Assembly (NCBI RefSeq): GCF_003515775.1
Contig: NZ_QWEI01000004.1
Coordinates: 124,001-188,000, forward strand
Reading direction: 5' to 3'
From: Ureibacillus yapensis
Lineage (GTDB): Bacteria; Bacillota; Bacilli; Bacillales_A; Planococcaceae
Length of the DNA stretch: 64,000 nt
Shown one piece after another: positions 25,954 through 35,338 of this stretch. Position numbers and translations under genes: made by a program. Below the pieces are notes generated by a model. The model was not told the origin of the DNA. It was given only the letters and a program-made list of their open reading frames with translations, and ran no database searches. Numbering within the stretch: the stretch's first letter is position 1; each line of letters opens with the position of its first letter.

Positions 25954-26205
25954 TTGTCGATTTTAAATTCTCGCTATTCATTTTTGGAGACTGATTATGA
26001 TAATCCTTGCTTGACTCAAAAAGTTGAAAATTCTCTAGAAAAGGTAATGAAAAATGGAGAGGTTAGAACAGATGATAATATAGCGAATAAAAACTTAAAA
26101 TCGAACCTATATTTACAGTTGAATTGGAAATTTGGAAGTCTTGTATGGATACCTGCAGATATTTTTTGTATTGCTTTTTTGGTCATTGTTGAAATTTTAT
26201 CGTAA
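25954..26205 (+). CDS. small hypothetical protein with C-terminal membrane segment (83 aa)
   Basis: A TTG start lies 8 nt after GAAAGGAG, which supports translation. The first 55 residues are polar; residues about 62-82 (FGSLVWIPADIFCIAFLVIV) form a hydrophobic end. No family is recognised. It stands alone upstream of the amino-acid ABC transporter with no obvious terminator. It could also be a fragment whose frame happens to remain open. Confidence 0.35.
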   Translation: MSILNSRYSFLETDYDNPCLTQKVENSLEKVMKNGEVRTDDNIANKNLKSNLYLQLNWKFGSLVWIPADIFCIAFLVIVEILS

Positions 26206-26582
26206 TTTTGATGTGGTCAAAATCTGGACATAATATTTGTTCCGAATCTCCTAGAGAATCTAGTAAAAATAGGATTAGCCAAGGGAGTAAGTTCGAGAAG
26301 GCAGTCAAAAAAGCAGAATAATCCCTGTTATTTTTATAACTTATAATCTAGGGATTGTATTGATTTTCACAACAAAGGCAATCATTCAGATAGGTGTCTT
26401 TTAAAGTTAAACCACAAGGAAAAGATAGAAACTAGTAGAAAGCGTATCTGTAAAAAATATTTTGAATATTCTAACTCTATATATTAATATAGAGAGTGAG
26501 ATAGTTAATTACATTAAAAGTAAATAATGGAAAGAGCTATCTTAAATCTTTATCGTAAAATACAAATAGAGGGGGAAGGGTT
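26206..26582. promoter_or_regulatory. leader region of the amino-acid ABC transporter with a dyad
   Basis: No gene. A perfect 20-bp dyad (arms CTCTATAT and ATATAGAG around ATTA, 26475-26494) lies about 90 nt before the binding-protein start and may be an operator. No T-box or riboswitch fold was recognised. Confidence 0.45.
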
Positions 26583-27449
26583 TTGAAAAAGGGAATCTTA
26601 TTTTTATTTTTGCTAGTATTTGGGGCTGTGTTATTAGCAGCTTGTAGTTCTTCTGATAATACATCAGGGGATTCAAAAAATGCTTCAGGGGATTCAGAAA
26701 CGGCTCCTGTTTCTGGAGAAGCAAAAAACTTGGTAGTTCGAGTGGGTACAAGTCCAACTTATCCACCGTTTGAATCGGAAGTAAATGGTGAACTTGCTGG
26801 GTTTGATATTGCTCTTATCAAAAAAATTGGGGAAGAAGAAGGTTTTGATGTTGAATTTTCTCAGATGCAATTTGATGGGTTGATTCCAGCGTTGAAATCC
26901 GGACAAGTTGATGTAGTTGTTGGGGCACTCTCAATTACTAAATCACGAATGGACAGTGTAAATTTCTCAAACGCTTATTATGAATCCGGGCTTTCAATTC
27001 TGACTAACCCAGACTCAGGGATTACTGGTTTTGAAGATTTACAGGATAAATTGATCGGTATTCAAAAAGGTACTTCATCTTACAACTATATGGTTGAAAA
27101 TGGTATTGAAGATTCAAATATTAAACAATATGCAGACATTGCTACCGCATACATTGCGCTTGAAAATGGGGGAGTTGATGCCATTCTATACGACCACCCA
27201 TCAAATATTAACTACATCCAGACTCAAGATACGGATGCCCAAATTGTAGGAGACATTTTAGCTGGTGAACATTATGGTATTGCCATTAATAAAGAAAAAG
27301 AAGAGATCCTTCAAAAAGTTAATGACGGATTAGCAAAAATCCAGGAAAATGGCGAATATGAAAAATTATTTGATGAATATTTAAATGGTGAAAAGAATGG
27401 CTTCATTGATGAAGTAATCAAACCTGAGGATGTTGTGATTGACCGTTAA
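26583..27449 (+). CDS. amino-acid ABC transporter, substrate-binding lipoprotein
   Basis: 288 residues with a lipoprotein signal (LLAAC, Cys21), a Ser/Gly/Asp linker and a family 3 solute-binding domain: VRVGTSPTYPPFESEVNG, LAGFDIALIKKIG, DGLIPALKSGQVDVVVG and FSNAYYESG. Such proteins deliver polar amino acids (Gln, Arg, His or cystine) to a GlnPQ/ArtQR-type transporter. The start is TTG after AGGGGGAAGGG. It lies next to the arginine-hydrolase operon, so a cationic amino acid is possible, but the binding residues do not let me choose. Confidence 0.9.
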   Translation: MKKGILFLFLLVFGAVLLAACSSSDNTSGDSKNASGDSETAPVSGEAKNLVVRVGTSPTYPPFESEVNGELAGFDIALIKKIGEEEGFDVEFSQMQFDGLIPALKSGQVDVVVGALSITKSRMDSVNFSNAYYESGLSILTNPDSGITGFEDLQDKLIGIQKGTSSYNYMVENGIEDSNIKQYADIATAYIALENGGVDAILYDHPSNINYIQTQDTDAQIVGDILAGEHYGIAINKEKEEILQKVNDGLAKIQENGEYEKLFDEYLNGEKNGFIDEVIKPEDVVIDR

Positions 27450-27495
27450 TCTATGAAGCTAATTCTATCTATTAATAGTAGTATGGGAGATTTTC

Positions 27496-27531
27496 GCAAA
27501 AGAAATTGGCATCGTGTCAATTTCTTTTGCT
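27496..27531 (+). promoter_or_regulatory. intercistronic hairpin between binding protein and permease
   Basis: GCAAAAGAAATTG pairs exactly with CAATTTCTTTTGC around a short GCATCGTGT loop. It lacks a T-run (TCCTTT follows), so it may stabilise the upstream mRNA or attenuate the permease genes. Confidence 0.6.
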
Positions 27532-27690
27532 CCTTTAACAAAAAAAATGAAATTCGGAGGCAATTATTTAATTCAAGGTTGTTAGTTGACATCGGCTTTA
27601 CATGGCAGTTGAACTCCCGCTTAGTTACTTTTACTTCTCCTTGCAGAGTACGTTTTGACATCTATAATCCTTTAGAAAGAAGGGAGTACT

Positions 27691-28365
27691 ATGAATTTTC
27701 AAGTGATTGGAGAGAACCTTCCGCTTTTGTTGGAAGGTCTTAAATTAACAATTTATTATTCAATTGTAGCAATCATTCTGGCAATCATTTTCGGTTTAAT
27801 TGCAGCCTTAATGAAACTTTCAAAGTTTAAAGTTTTACGAGGGTTATCAACGGCTTATATTGAAGTTTTCCGCTCTACGCCATTACTTGTCCAGCTATTT
27901 TTTATTGTTTTTGGTTTAACTGGAATTTTACCATTAAATGAATGGTTTGGACAAAGGCTTTATCCAATCGTTGCTGCAGCAATAACGCTGGGATTGCATG
28001 AGGGTGCTTATATATCAGAAATTATTCGTGCAGGAATTCTTGGCGTCAATCGGGGGCAAAAAGAGGCAGCGGCAAGTATAGGAATGACCGACCACCAAAC
28101 CATGCGGTATATTGTATTGCCGCAAGCATTTAAACGCATGATTCCACCTCTTGTTAATCAATCGGCCCAGACAATCAAGGATACCTCTTTACTGGCTCCG
28201 ATTGGAATTATTGACTTAGTATACCGTGGGCAAATCATTATTTCGAATACATTTGAACCGTTTACCATTTGGCTTTTGATTGGAATAATCTATTTCATTA
28301 TTATTTTTATGGTGTCACAATGTGCCGGTTATTTAGAAAGGAGGCTTCAACTTGATAAACGTTGA
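27691..28365 (+). CDS. amino-acid ABC transporter, permease
   Basis: 224 residues with about five membrane segments. The coupling loop near residues 115-150 ([22 protein letters not shown], and [13 protein letters not shown]) is the EAA motif of His/Glu/Gln/Arg permeases. It lies 241 nt after the binding-protein gene, with a hairpin in between, and its stop overlaps the start of the ATPase gene. As the only permease it should form a homodimer. AGAAGGGAG precedes the ATG. Confidence 0.92.
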   Translation: MNFQVIGENLPLLLEGLKLTIYYSIVAIILAIIFGLIAALMKLSKFKVLRGLSTAYIEVFRSTPLLVQLFFIVFGLTGILPLNEWFGQRLYPIVAAAITLGLHEGAYISEIIRAGILGVNRGQKEAAASIGMTDHQTMRYIVLPQAFKRMIPPLVNQSAQTIKDTSLLAPIGIIDLVYRGQIIISNTFEPFTIWLLIGIIYFIIIFMVSQCAGYLERRLQLDKR

Positions 28366-29074
28366 AAATCTTCGCAAATCCTTTGGAAATCTTGAGATTT
28401 TAAAAGGAATAAGTACTCAAATTCAAAATCAAGAGGTTGTCGTAATAATTGGCCCTTCCGGAAGCGGTAAAAGTACATTTTTGCGTTGTCTAAACGGATT
28501 GGAAACCGCAACGGACGGAAAGATCGAAATTGCCGGGATGGAATTAACAAATCCGAAAACCAACATTCATCAGTTGAGGCAAAATGTAGGTATGTGCTTC
28601 CAGCAGTTCAATTTATTTTCACATTTAACCATCATGGAAAATATTACAATAGGTCCCATGAAGGTCTTGAAAAAAAGTAAAGAAGAAAGTGAACAAATTG
28701 CCCGCGAATTGCTAAAAAAGGTGGGGCTTCAAGAAAAGGAAAATAGTTATCCAGATCAGCTTTCAGGTGGCCAACAGCAAAGGGTTGCCATTGCTCGTGC
28801 CTTGGCGATGAAACCGAAAGTTATGCTATTTGATGAACCGACTTCCGCCCTTGACCCGGAAATGGTTGGGGAAGTACTAAAGGTAATGAGTGATTTAGCC
28901 CATGAAGGAATGACAATGGTTATTGTTACACATGAGATGGGATTCGCCCGTGAGGTGGGGCACCGTGTGATATTTATGGATGAAGGGTACCTAGTGGAAG
29001 AAGGAACTCCCGCTGAAATTTTCAGTAATCCAAAAGAAGAACGTACCCGAAGCTTTTTAGCGAAAGTATTATAG
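28352..29074 (+). CDS. amino-acid ABC transporter, ATP-binding protein
   Basis: 240 residues with Walker [10 protein letters not shown] (34-42), the ABC signature LSGGQQQR (near 136), Walker [13 protein letters not shown] and the switch histidine in VTHEMGFA. This is the GlnQ/ArtP class for polar amino acids. It starts at a TTG after AGGAGG inside the end of the permease gene, so translation is coupled. A terminator follows the stop. Confidence 0.93.
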   Translation: MINVENLRKSFGNLEILKGISTQIQNQEVVVIIGPSGSGKSTFLRCLNGLETATDGKIEIAGMELTNPKTNIHQLRQNVGMCFQQFNLFSHLTIMENITIGPMKVLKKSKEESEQIARELLKKVGLQEKENSYPDQLSGGQQQRVAIARALAMKPKVMLFDEPTSALDPEMVGEVLKVMSDLAHEGMTMVIVTHEMGFAREVGHRVIFMDEGYLVEEGTPAEIFSNPKEERTRSFLAKVL

Positions 29075-29105
29075 TAATCATATCAAATTTATATGGTGAA
29101 AACTT

Positions 29106-29135
29106 AGGATGTCTTAGCTGGACATCCTTTTAAAA
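29106..29135 (+). terminator. terminator of the amino-acid transporter operon
   Basis: AGGATGTC pairs with GACATCCT around TTAGCTG, followed by TTTTAAAA. Confidence 0.75.
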
Positions 29136-29254
29136 TTGGATAAAAAATTCCTTCCAGCCGATAGGGAAATCCGCTAACTCCGATTAATACTAGTATTGTT
29201 TTCCTAGTTATGGGTGAATATTTTTAGTTGCTATAGAACGGAAATAAAGAACTG

Positions 29255-29297
29255 AACATCAAAACCCTCTAATTATAGGGTTTTGATGTTTTTTTGT
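29255..29297. terminator. strong hairpin terminator
   Basis: AACATCAAAACCCT pairs with AGGGTTTTGATGTT around CTAATTAT, then TTTTTTT. It may back up the terminator above or end an unseen transcript. Confidence 0.75.
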
Positions 29298-29567
29298 GTT
29301 CTGGCCCTTCCCAGTTTCCATTTATGAATGGTGAATTTCTTCTGGGAGTTAACTTTAACTTAGATTACGTCTTTTTGACAGGAGAAGAAGTAAATCTCTT
29401 TTTTTATTGCTAGTTATTCATTTTAACATTAAAACTCTCATACAGTGTTCTTGTGAGAGTTCTCGGAATTATAAAGTGGTTACTTTAATAGTTGCTTTAA
29501 ACTGATCAACATATTTTTATAGAACTTCGCTACAGTACTCTAAAAACTTAAAAGAGGGGGGTTTCTC

Positions 29568-32156
29568 ATGAATGCTACAGAATACTACCGAGCATCTGAA
29601 CAAGAAGTAATGAGAAAGTTGGATGTCACGCAGCATGGGCTAACGGATTACGAAGTTCGTTATCGGCAGAAAAGGTATGGCTATAACGAACTGAAAGAAG
29701 GTAAACAGAAAAATGTGATGCAGGTTTTAATAGAGCAATTTCAGGATTTTTTAGTCATTATTTTAATGGTCGCTGCCATTATTTCTATGTTTCTGGGAGA
29801 TGTGGAAAGCTCTATTGTCATTCTAGTAGTGATTGTGTTGAATGCGATTCTGGGAACGATTCAGCATATAAGAGCAGAAAAATCGCTAAATAGTTTGAAA
29901 GAATTGGCAGCGCCCGTTTCGAAAGTATTGCGTGAGGGACAAGTTATTGAAATACCCTCAAAGGATGTGACCGTTGGAGATTTGCTCATCTTGGAGGCGG
30001 GGGATTTTATCAGTGCTGATGGTCGGGTGATTGAAAGTTATCGATTGCAAATAAACGAAAGTTCCTTAACCGGGGAGTCATTGGCAATCGATAAAATGGC
30101 CAATACCATTTACGAACCGGATATTGCTCTTGGCGATCAGAGGAATATGGTGTTCTCCGGCAGTTTTGTAACCAGTGGACGTGGACAAGCGATTGTTACT
30201 TCTATTGGAATGGAAACAGAGATTGGGAAAATCGCAAGTCTGCTGGATGAGGCAAAAGAGAAAAAAACACCATTGCAAGTCAGCCTTGACCAATTCGGAA
30301 AACGTCTAGCCATCGGGATCATCATCCTTTGTGTCATTATATTTGGATTGGATATTATTCGAGGACGAGAGTTGGTTGATTCCTTTATGTTCGCCGTATC
30401 ATTGGCCGTAGCGGCAATCCCGGAAGCACTCAGTTCGATTGTTACCATTGTTCTTGCGCTAGGGACGCAGCATATGGCGAAAGAAAACGCGATTATCCGG
30501 AAATTGCATGCCGTGGAAAGTCTGGGCAGTGTGTCGATCATCTGTTCCGATAAAACCGGGACACTGACGCAAAACAAGATGACTGTTCAAAAGGTGTATA
30601 CAGGCGAAGAAATTTTCTCGGTTGACGAGTTGCACCTGAACAACCAGAGCCATAAAAAATTGCTCGATTTGGCGATTCTCTGCAATGATTCGGTGATATT
30701 GGAGGATAAACAATTTGGCGATCCAACAGAATTAGCCCTTGTAAAATTAGGGCGCGACTATCAACTCAATGAGCATATTGTAAGGGGCCTTCATCCACGT
30801 GTCGGTGAATTGCCTTTCGATTCCACTCGTAAATTAATGAGTACGGTGAACCGAATGGGAAATCGTTCCGTGATGATTACAAAGGGGGCCGTGGATGTGC
30901 TTCTCCCTCGCCTTAATCGAATCGAATCAGGTAATGGCGTAATCACGAAACACCAACTGGAAAGAATCAAACAGGCCAATCAAACCTTTTCAAATGACGG
31001 ATTAAGAGTCATTGCCATTGCGTATAAAGACGCATTCTCTACCCATATAAGAGAAGAAGATGAGCGGGATTTAACATTTGTCGGATTAATCGCCATGATG
31101 GACCCACCTCGCGAAGAATCGGCACAAGCCGTTGCGGATTGTATCAAGGCGGGCATCAAACCTATCATGATTACAGGCGACCACAAAATCACCGCGGCAG
31201 CAATCGCGAAACAACTGGGAATATTAAAAGAAGAGAATGAAGCGATTGAAGGGAAGGAAATTGAAAAGCTTTCAGATGAAGAATTGAAGAATCAGGTGGA
31301 AAAAATCTCGGTGTATGCACGTGTTTCACCAGAGCATAAAATCCGAATTGTGAAGGCTTGGCAAGAAAAAGGACATGTCGTGGCCATGACGGGAGACGGT
31401 GTGAATGATGCGCCGGCATTAAAACAAGCGGATATTGGTGTAGCCATGGGTAAAACCGGAACAGAAGTGGCAAAAGATGCGTCCTCGATGATTTTAACTG
31501 ATGATAATTTTTTAACCATCGTTAAATCCATCTCAAATGGGCGAAGCATTTACGCCAATATTAAAAATGCGATTCAATTCTTATTATCCGGGAACGCAGG
31601 CGCAATTTTTGTTGTGCTATATGCCACACTTTTTGCCTTGCCAGTTCCGTTTCTGCCGGTTCATCTGTTATTCATCAATTTATTGACAGACAGTCTGCCA
31701 GCGATTGCCATTGGGTTAGAGCCGCATAACAAGAAACTTATGAAGGAACAACCGCGTAACACCGATGAGCCGTTGCTGAATAAAAAATTTGTCTCCCAAG
31801 TAGGGTTTGAAGGACTTATTATTGCGGCAGTGACTATCATCGCCTTCCAACTGGGATTATCATCAGGTGATACAGGAGTAGCCACGACGATGGCATTCGC
31901 GACACTCTGTTTATCCAGACTGTTCCACGGCTTCAATTGCCGCTCGGAAGAATCGATCTTTAAACTGGGAATCTTCTCAAATTTAGCGGTGTGGATTGCA
32001 TTTTTAATCGGGTTTATCTTACTAAACTTCGTCCTTATTACAGGATTATTTGAAGTAGCAGCCTTGAACCAATTCCAATATCTAATGATATATGCACTTT
32101 CGTTGATTCCCTTGGTTCTGATTCAGGTGAAGAAACTGTTATTTAGGGTTCGTTAG
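29568..32156 (+). CDS. P-type Ca2+-transporting ATPase (type II)
   Basis: 862 residues in the order cation-ATPase N-domain, actuator, P and N domains, ten membrane segments. Key motifs: TGES (168-171), phosphorylated Asp328 in CSDKTGTLT, KGAVDVLL, and TGDGVNDAPALKQADIGVAMG. The M4 motif is AAIPEALSS, as in PMCA/LMCA1-like bacterial pumps, and M6 has NLLTDSLPAIAIG with the binding Asn and Asp. It should export Ca2+ (or Mn2+) from the cytoplasm. GAGGGGGG lies before the ATG. It forms a single-gene unit between the amino-acid transporter and the riboswitch operon. Confidence 0.93.
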   Translation: MNATEYYRASEQEVMRKLDVTQHGLTDYEVRYRQKRYGYNELKEGKQKNVMQVLIEQFQDFLVIILMVAAIISMFLGDVESSIVILVVIVLNAILGTIQHIRAEKSLNSLKELAAPVSKVLREGQVIEIPSKDVTVGDLLILEAGDFISADGRVIESYRLQINESSLTGESLAIDKMANTIYEPDIALGDQRNMVFSGSFVTSGRGQAIVTSIGMETEIGKIASLLDEAKEKKTPLQVSLDQFGKRLAIGIIILCVIIFGLDIIRGRELVDSFMFAVSLAVAAIPEALSSIVTIVLALGTQHMAKENAIIRKLHAVESLGSVSIICSDKTGTLTQNKMTVQKVYTGEEIFSVDELHLNNQSHKKLLDLAILCNDSVILEDKQFGDPTELALVKLGRDYQLNEHIVRGLHPRVGELPFDSTRKLMSTVNRMGNRSVMITKGAVDVLLPRLNRIESGNGVITKHQLERIKQANQTFSNDGLRVIAIAYKDAFSTHIREEDERDLTFVGLIAMMDPPREESAQAVADCIKAGIKPIMITGDHKITAAAIAKQLGILKEENEAIEGKEIEKLSDEELKNQVEKISVYARVSPEHKIRIVKAWQEKGHVVAMTGDGVNDAPALKQADIGVAMGKTGTEVAKDASSMILTDDNFLTIVKSISNGRSIYANIKNAIQFLLSGNAGAIFVVLYATLFALPVPFLPVHLLFINLLTDSLPAIAIGLEPHNKKLMKEQPRNTDEPLLNKKFVSQVGFEGLIIAAVTIIAFQLGLSSGDTGVATTMAFATLCLSRLFHGFNCRSEESIFKLGIFSNLAVWIAFLIGFILLNFVLITGLFEVAALNQFQYLMIYALSLIPLVLIQVKKLLFRVR

Positions 32157-32288
32157 ATTGGGAACGGGAATCTGCAATTCCCATAATAAATTAGAAAAAA
32201 CATAATATTTTGATGATTCTCTTAAAATACCTTTACAAACAGAAAATCCTTTGTTATGGTTCTAGATAGAAAACTGCATACCGAGATA

Positions 32289-32380
32289 AGCACTAGGGGA
32301 GCTATGTAAATGGCTGAGAAGAACTGTTTGTTCTGACTCTTTGCACCCGATCTGGATAATACCAGCGTGGGGAAGTGCGG
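32289..32380 (+). promoter_or_regulatory. TPP riboswitch (THI element)
   Basis: Conserved aptamer blocks are present in order: GCACTAGGGGAG, GGCTGAGAA, ACCCGATCTGGATAATACCAGCGT and GGGGAAGTGC. P1 is formed by GCACT (32290-32294) and AGTGC (32374-32378). It is followed by a terminator and lies upstream of ykoF, so thiamine pyrophosphate should shut the operon off. Confidence 0.95.
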
Positions 32381-32420
32381 TTAGGTCATTTACCTTTTTC
32401 ATTTTGTCATTAAATACTCT

Positions 32421-32450
32421 AACTGCATTCCTCTGGGATGCAGTTTTTTG
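32421..32450 (+). terminator. riboswitch expression-platform terminator
   Basis: ACTGCATCC-type stem: ACTGCATTCC with GGATGCAGT around TCTG, followed by TTTTTTG. It sits between the TPP aptamer and ykoF, consistent with transcription attenuation. Confidence 0.85.
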
Positions 32451-32491
32451 TTGTCTTTGAGCAAGAAAACATTCGATGAGGGGGAAGTAAA

Positions 32492-33097
32492 ATGACAAAT
32501 CAAAGTTGTGGAACCAGTAAAATTGCGGGCGCTAGTTTTTCCTTGCACCCAATGAGTGATGATTTTATCGACATCATCACAGGCGCACTTAAGGAAGTCG
32601 ATACAGCAAAGGTATGGATGAAGACAGATGATGTGACAACAACTGTTCGTGGGAAAATGGTGCATATTTTTGATGTTACCAGTGCCATTTTTCTAAATGC
32701 GGCAAAGTCGGGAAAGCATATTGCTTTTCAAGCGACCTATTCCATCGGCTGTCCAGGAGATTCACAAGGTGATGTCTATCTGGTTGAAGATGATCAGCCT
32801 GCCAATGCTCTCACGTGTGAGCAAATCAATCAACACATCGCAGCAAAGTTCTCTTTATATCCGTTAGGAAATGATTCATACATGGATGTCATCTATCAAC
32901 AAATTGAAGCAATAAAGGAATATGCGTCTGTGACACCAGCTCATTATTCAACACGTCTGGAAGGAGACGCTTCAAAAATTTTCAAGGGCCTTCAAACCGT
33001 ATTCGAGGAAGTTGTAAATGCTGGCTCCAGTCACACTGTCATGACAGTAAGTATCTCAGCGAATAGTCCATCGCACGGAGGTGACCAAAATGAATAA
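32492..33097 (+). CDS. ykoF: thiamine/HMP-binding protein YkoF
   Basis: 201 residues made of two similar ferredoxin-like halves, the YKOF domain that binds thiamine in the B. subtilis protein. The first half starts with IAGASFSLHPMSDDF and the second with HIAAKFSLYPLGNDSYMDVIYQQI, an evident repeat. Its first gene position after the TPP riboswitch, and the ykoE, ykoD and ykoC genes that follow, support a role in uptake of thiamine or its pyrimidine moiety. The gene overlaps the ykoE start by 8 nt. Confidence 0.93.
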   Translation: MTNQSCGTSKIAGASFSLHPMSDDFIDIITGALKEVDTAKVWMKTDDVTTTVRGKMVHIFDVTSAIFLNAAKSGKHIAFQATYSIGCPGDSQGDVYLVEDDQPANALTCEQINQHIAAKFSLYPLGNDSYMDVIYQQIEAIKEYASVTPAHYSTRLEGDASKIFKGLQTVFEEVVNAGSSHTVMTVSISANSPSHGGDQNE

Positions 33098-33668
33098 TTG
33101 GCGTTTTAAAGAAATTGTTGTGCTTTCTGCATTGTCCGTTGTTTTCGCTGTTGTATACTTGGCGTTCCTGCCTCTCGGTAAGTTGCTCGTTGGTTTCTTT
33201 GGTCCCATTGGCTATGATTTAATTTTTGGTATTTGGTTTATCGTTTCGATCATTGCTGCTTATATTATCAGGAAACCAGGAGCTGCTTTCTTATCTGAAA
33301 CAATTGCCGCTATGGTTGAGGTGCTGATCGGGAATGCGGTTGGTCCTATGTTGATCATTTCTGGCATGATTCAAGGTATTGGCGCAGAAGCAGTCTTTGC
33401 AGCAACAAGATACCGAAACTATTCCACATGGGTTCTTATGCTCGCGGGAGTTGGCTCTGCTGTAACAAGCTTTATTTACGGATATTTTATGGGTGGTTTT
33501 GCAGCACTTGGAACTGGTTATGTGATCGCAATGTTCACTGCACGCGTTATCAGTGGTGCCTTGATTGCAGGTCTTCTTGGAAAAGTTATTAGCGACGGAC
33601 TTGCCAAAACAGGTGTGCTTTCAAGCTATGCACTCGGGAAAGAGGTTCGGAAGGGGAAAGTAGCATGA
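33090..33668 (+). CDS. ykoE: thiamine/HMP ECF-type transporter, substrate-specific membrane protein YkoE
   Basis: 192 residues with six membrane segments. It resembles S components of energy-coupling-factor transporters (FKEIVVLSALSVVFAVVYL start and VGNAVGPMLIISGMIQGIGAEAVFA core). The ATG before NNWRF is selected since GGAGGTGA lies 5 nt ahead; the GTG in that site is less likely. It is regulated with the operon by the TPP riboswitch and presumably binds thiamine or hydroxymethylpyrimidine. Confidence 0.92.
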   Translation: MNNWRFKEIVVLSALSVVFAVVYLAFLPLGKLLVGFFGPIGYDLIFGIWFIVSIIAAYIIRKPGAAFLSETIAAMVEVLIGNAVGPMLIISGMIQGIGAEAVFAATRYRNYSTWVLMLAGVGSAVTSFIYGYFMGGFAALGTGYVIAMFTARVISGALIAGLLGKVISDGLAKTGVLSSYALGKEVRKGKVA

Positions 33669-35338
33669 CATCCCTTGTTGAGGTTCAAAATCTTTCGTTG
33701 CGGTTCGAATTCACGGAAAGAGATATTTTGTCCGAACTTTCATTTTCGTTAGAGCAAGGTGAAAGTATTATGATTCTTGGACCAAGTGGATGCGGAAAAA
33801 GTACGCTTACGCTTTGCCTAAATGGACTTTACCCTCGTGAATTGGACGGGACAATGTCAGGAGAAATCATGATTAATGGGAAACCGACAACTTCCTATAA
33901 ACCTGGTCAGCTAAGCCGTTTTGTAGGAGTTGTCTTCCAAGACCCGGAAACACAATTTTGTATGCTGACTGTGGAAGACGAGGTTGCATTTGGCTTGGAG
34001 AATATATCCGTCCCAAGGGAAGAGATAGAAGAACGAATTGACCATGCTTTACACCTGGTGAACATGGAGAATTTTAAACAATCAACCATTTCAACGTTAT
34101 CGGGAGGCCAGAAACAAAAAATTGCCTTGGCATGTATTCTTGCGATGAAGCCGAGCCTGCTTATTTTAGATGAACCTACCGCCAATCTCGATCCAATCGC
34201 CAGAATGGATTTGATTCAAACTATTAAGCAATTGAAAAAAGAGATTGGATTTTCATTGATTATTATCGAGCATCAGCTTGATGAGTGGACCGAATTGGCC
34301 GATCGATGCCTCTTGTTCAATAAAAAGGGATCGGTTTTTTATGATGGATCATTGCGGCATGCGATTCTTTCACAACGAAAGGAAATTGAAGAAGAGGGGA
34401 TCTGGCTCCCCAAAGTAGTCCAGCAGCTTTTACCGTATGCAGGTCCTGATTCCAGTGTTATTCCCTTAACATTGGAAGAGTTCTCACATGAAGCTCATCT
34501 TTGGTCTAACGCTCAATGGGAGGGAAACGCTGAAAAAAATGAACGAGAAACTCAGGATGTATTCATGGAATGTAATGATGTTTCTTTTATAGTCAACGGC
34601 CAAGATATTCTGAAAAATATTTCAATAACCGTTGGGGAACAGGAGTTTGTGGCGATTGTTGGGGCGAATGGAAGCGGGAAAACCACTCTGTCCAGGATTC
34701 TCTCAGGCCTGCAAAGACCTACAAATGGGACTGTCTTGTTGCATGACAAAGCTCTGCACAATTGGAGCGAAACGGAGCTTCGAAAGGAAATCGGGTATGT
34801 GTTTCAAAATCCCGAACATCAATTTATCATGAATTCAGTCTACGATGAAATCGCCTTTAGTCTACAAATGAAGGGTATACGTGAAATTGAAATACAGCAG
34901 CGTGTAGGTCGAATACTAGAACATTTCGGATTAACTGACTATTCAAACGAGCATCCTTATGCACTCAGTCAAGGCCAAAAGAGAAGGTTAAGTATTGGCG
35001 CCATGATTGTCGATGAACAAAAAATGCTTATTTTAGATGAACCCACTTTCGGACAAGATGCGTCGACAAACGAGGAAATGATGCGTATGTTGGATGCGCG
35101 GTATCGAACAGGTACCGGCATTGTTATGATTACCCATGACATGGATCTCGCTCATACTTACGCAGAACGAATAATCGTCTTGTATAAGGGAATGGTTGTG
35201 GCAGATTGTACACCTGCTGAACTTTGGCAACAACCTATTGAGGTGCTGCAAGAGTGGGGAATTGATCTACCGATTCAAGTAAAAATACAGCGACTATGCG
35301 AAAAGGAAGATCATGATTATGTTCTTGCATCAACTTAA
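33665..35338 (+). CDS. ykoD: ECF transporter double ATPase YkoD
   Basis: 557 residues with two ABC ATPase domains in one chain. Domain 1 has Walker A GPSGCGKST (about 38-46), TLSGGQKQK and ILDEPTANLDP. Domain 2 has GANGSGKTT (about 332-340), LSQGQKRR and ILDEPTFGQD; the linker is about residues 245-300. The ATG overlaps the ykoE stop (ATGA). It energises the YkoE/YkoC membrane complex. Confidence 0.93.
   Translation: MTSLVEVQNLSLRFEFTERDILSELSFSLEQGESIMILGPSGCGKSTLTLCLNGLYPRELDGTMSGEIMINGKPTTSYKPGQLSRFVGVVFQDPETQFCMLTVEDEVAFGLENISVPREEIEERIDHALHLVNMENFKQSTISTLSGGQKQKIALACILAMKPSLLILDEPTANLDPIARMDLIQTIKQLKKEIGFSLIIIEHQLDEWTELADRCLLFNKKGSVFYDGSLRHAILSQRKEIEEEGIWLPKVVQQLLPYAGPDSSVIPLTLEEFSHEAHLWSNAQWEGNAEKNERETQDVFMECNDVSFIVNGQDILKNISITVGEQEFVAIVGANGSGKTTLSRILSGLQRPTNGTVLLHDKALHNWSETELRKEIGYVFQNPEHQFIMNSVYDEIAFSLQMKGIREIEIQQRVGRILEHFGLTDYSNEHPYALSQGQKRRLSIGAMIVDEQKMLILDEPTFGQDASTNEEMMRMLDARYRTGTGIVMITHDMDLAHTYAERIIVLYKGMVVADCTPAELWQQPIEVLQEWGIDLPIQVKIQRLCEKEDHDYVLAST

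Larger units (their letters stand above)
29075..29567. other. gap before the Ca2+ ATPase
   Basis: Apart from two terminators, a dyad (AACTCTCA / TGAGAGTT, 29433-29461, 13-nt loop) lies about 105 nt before the ATPase start and may be regulatory. No gene is seen. Confidence 0.4.
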
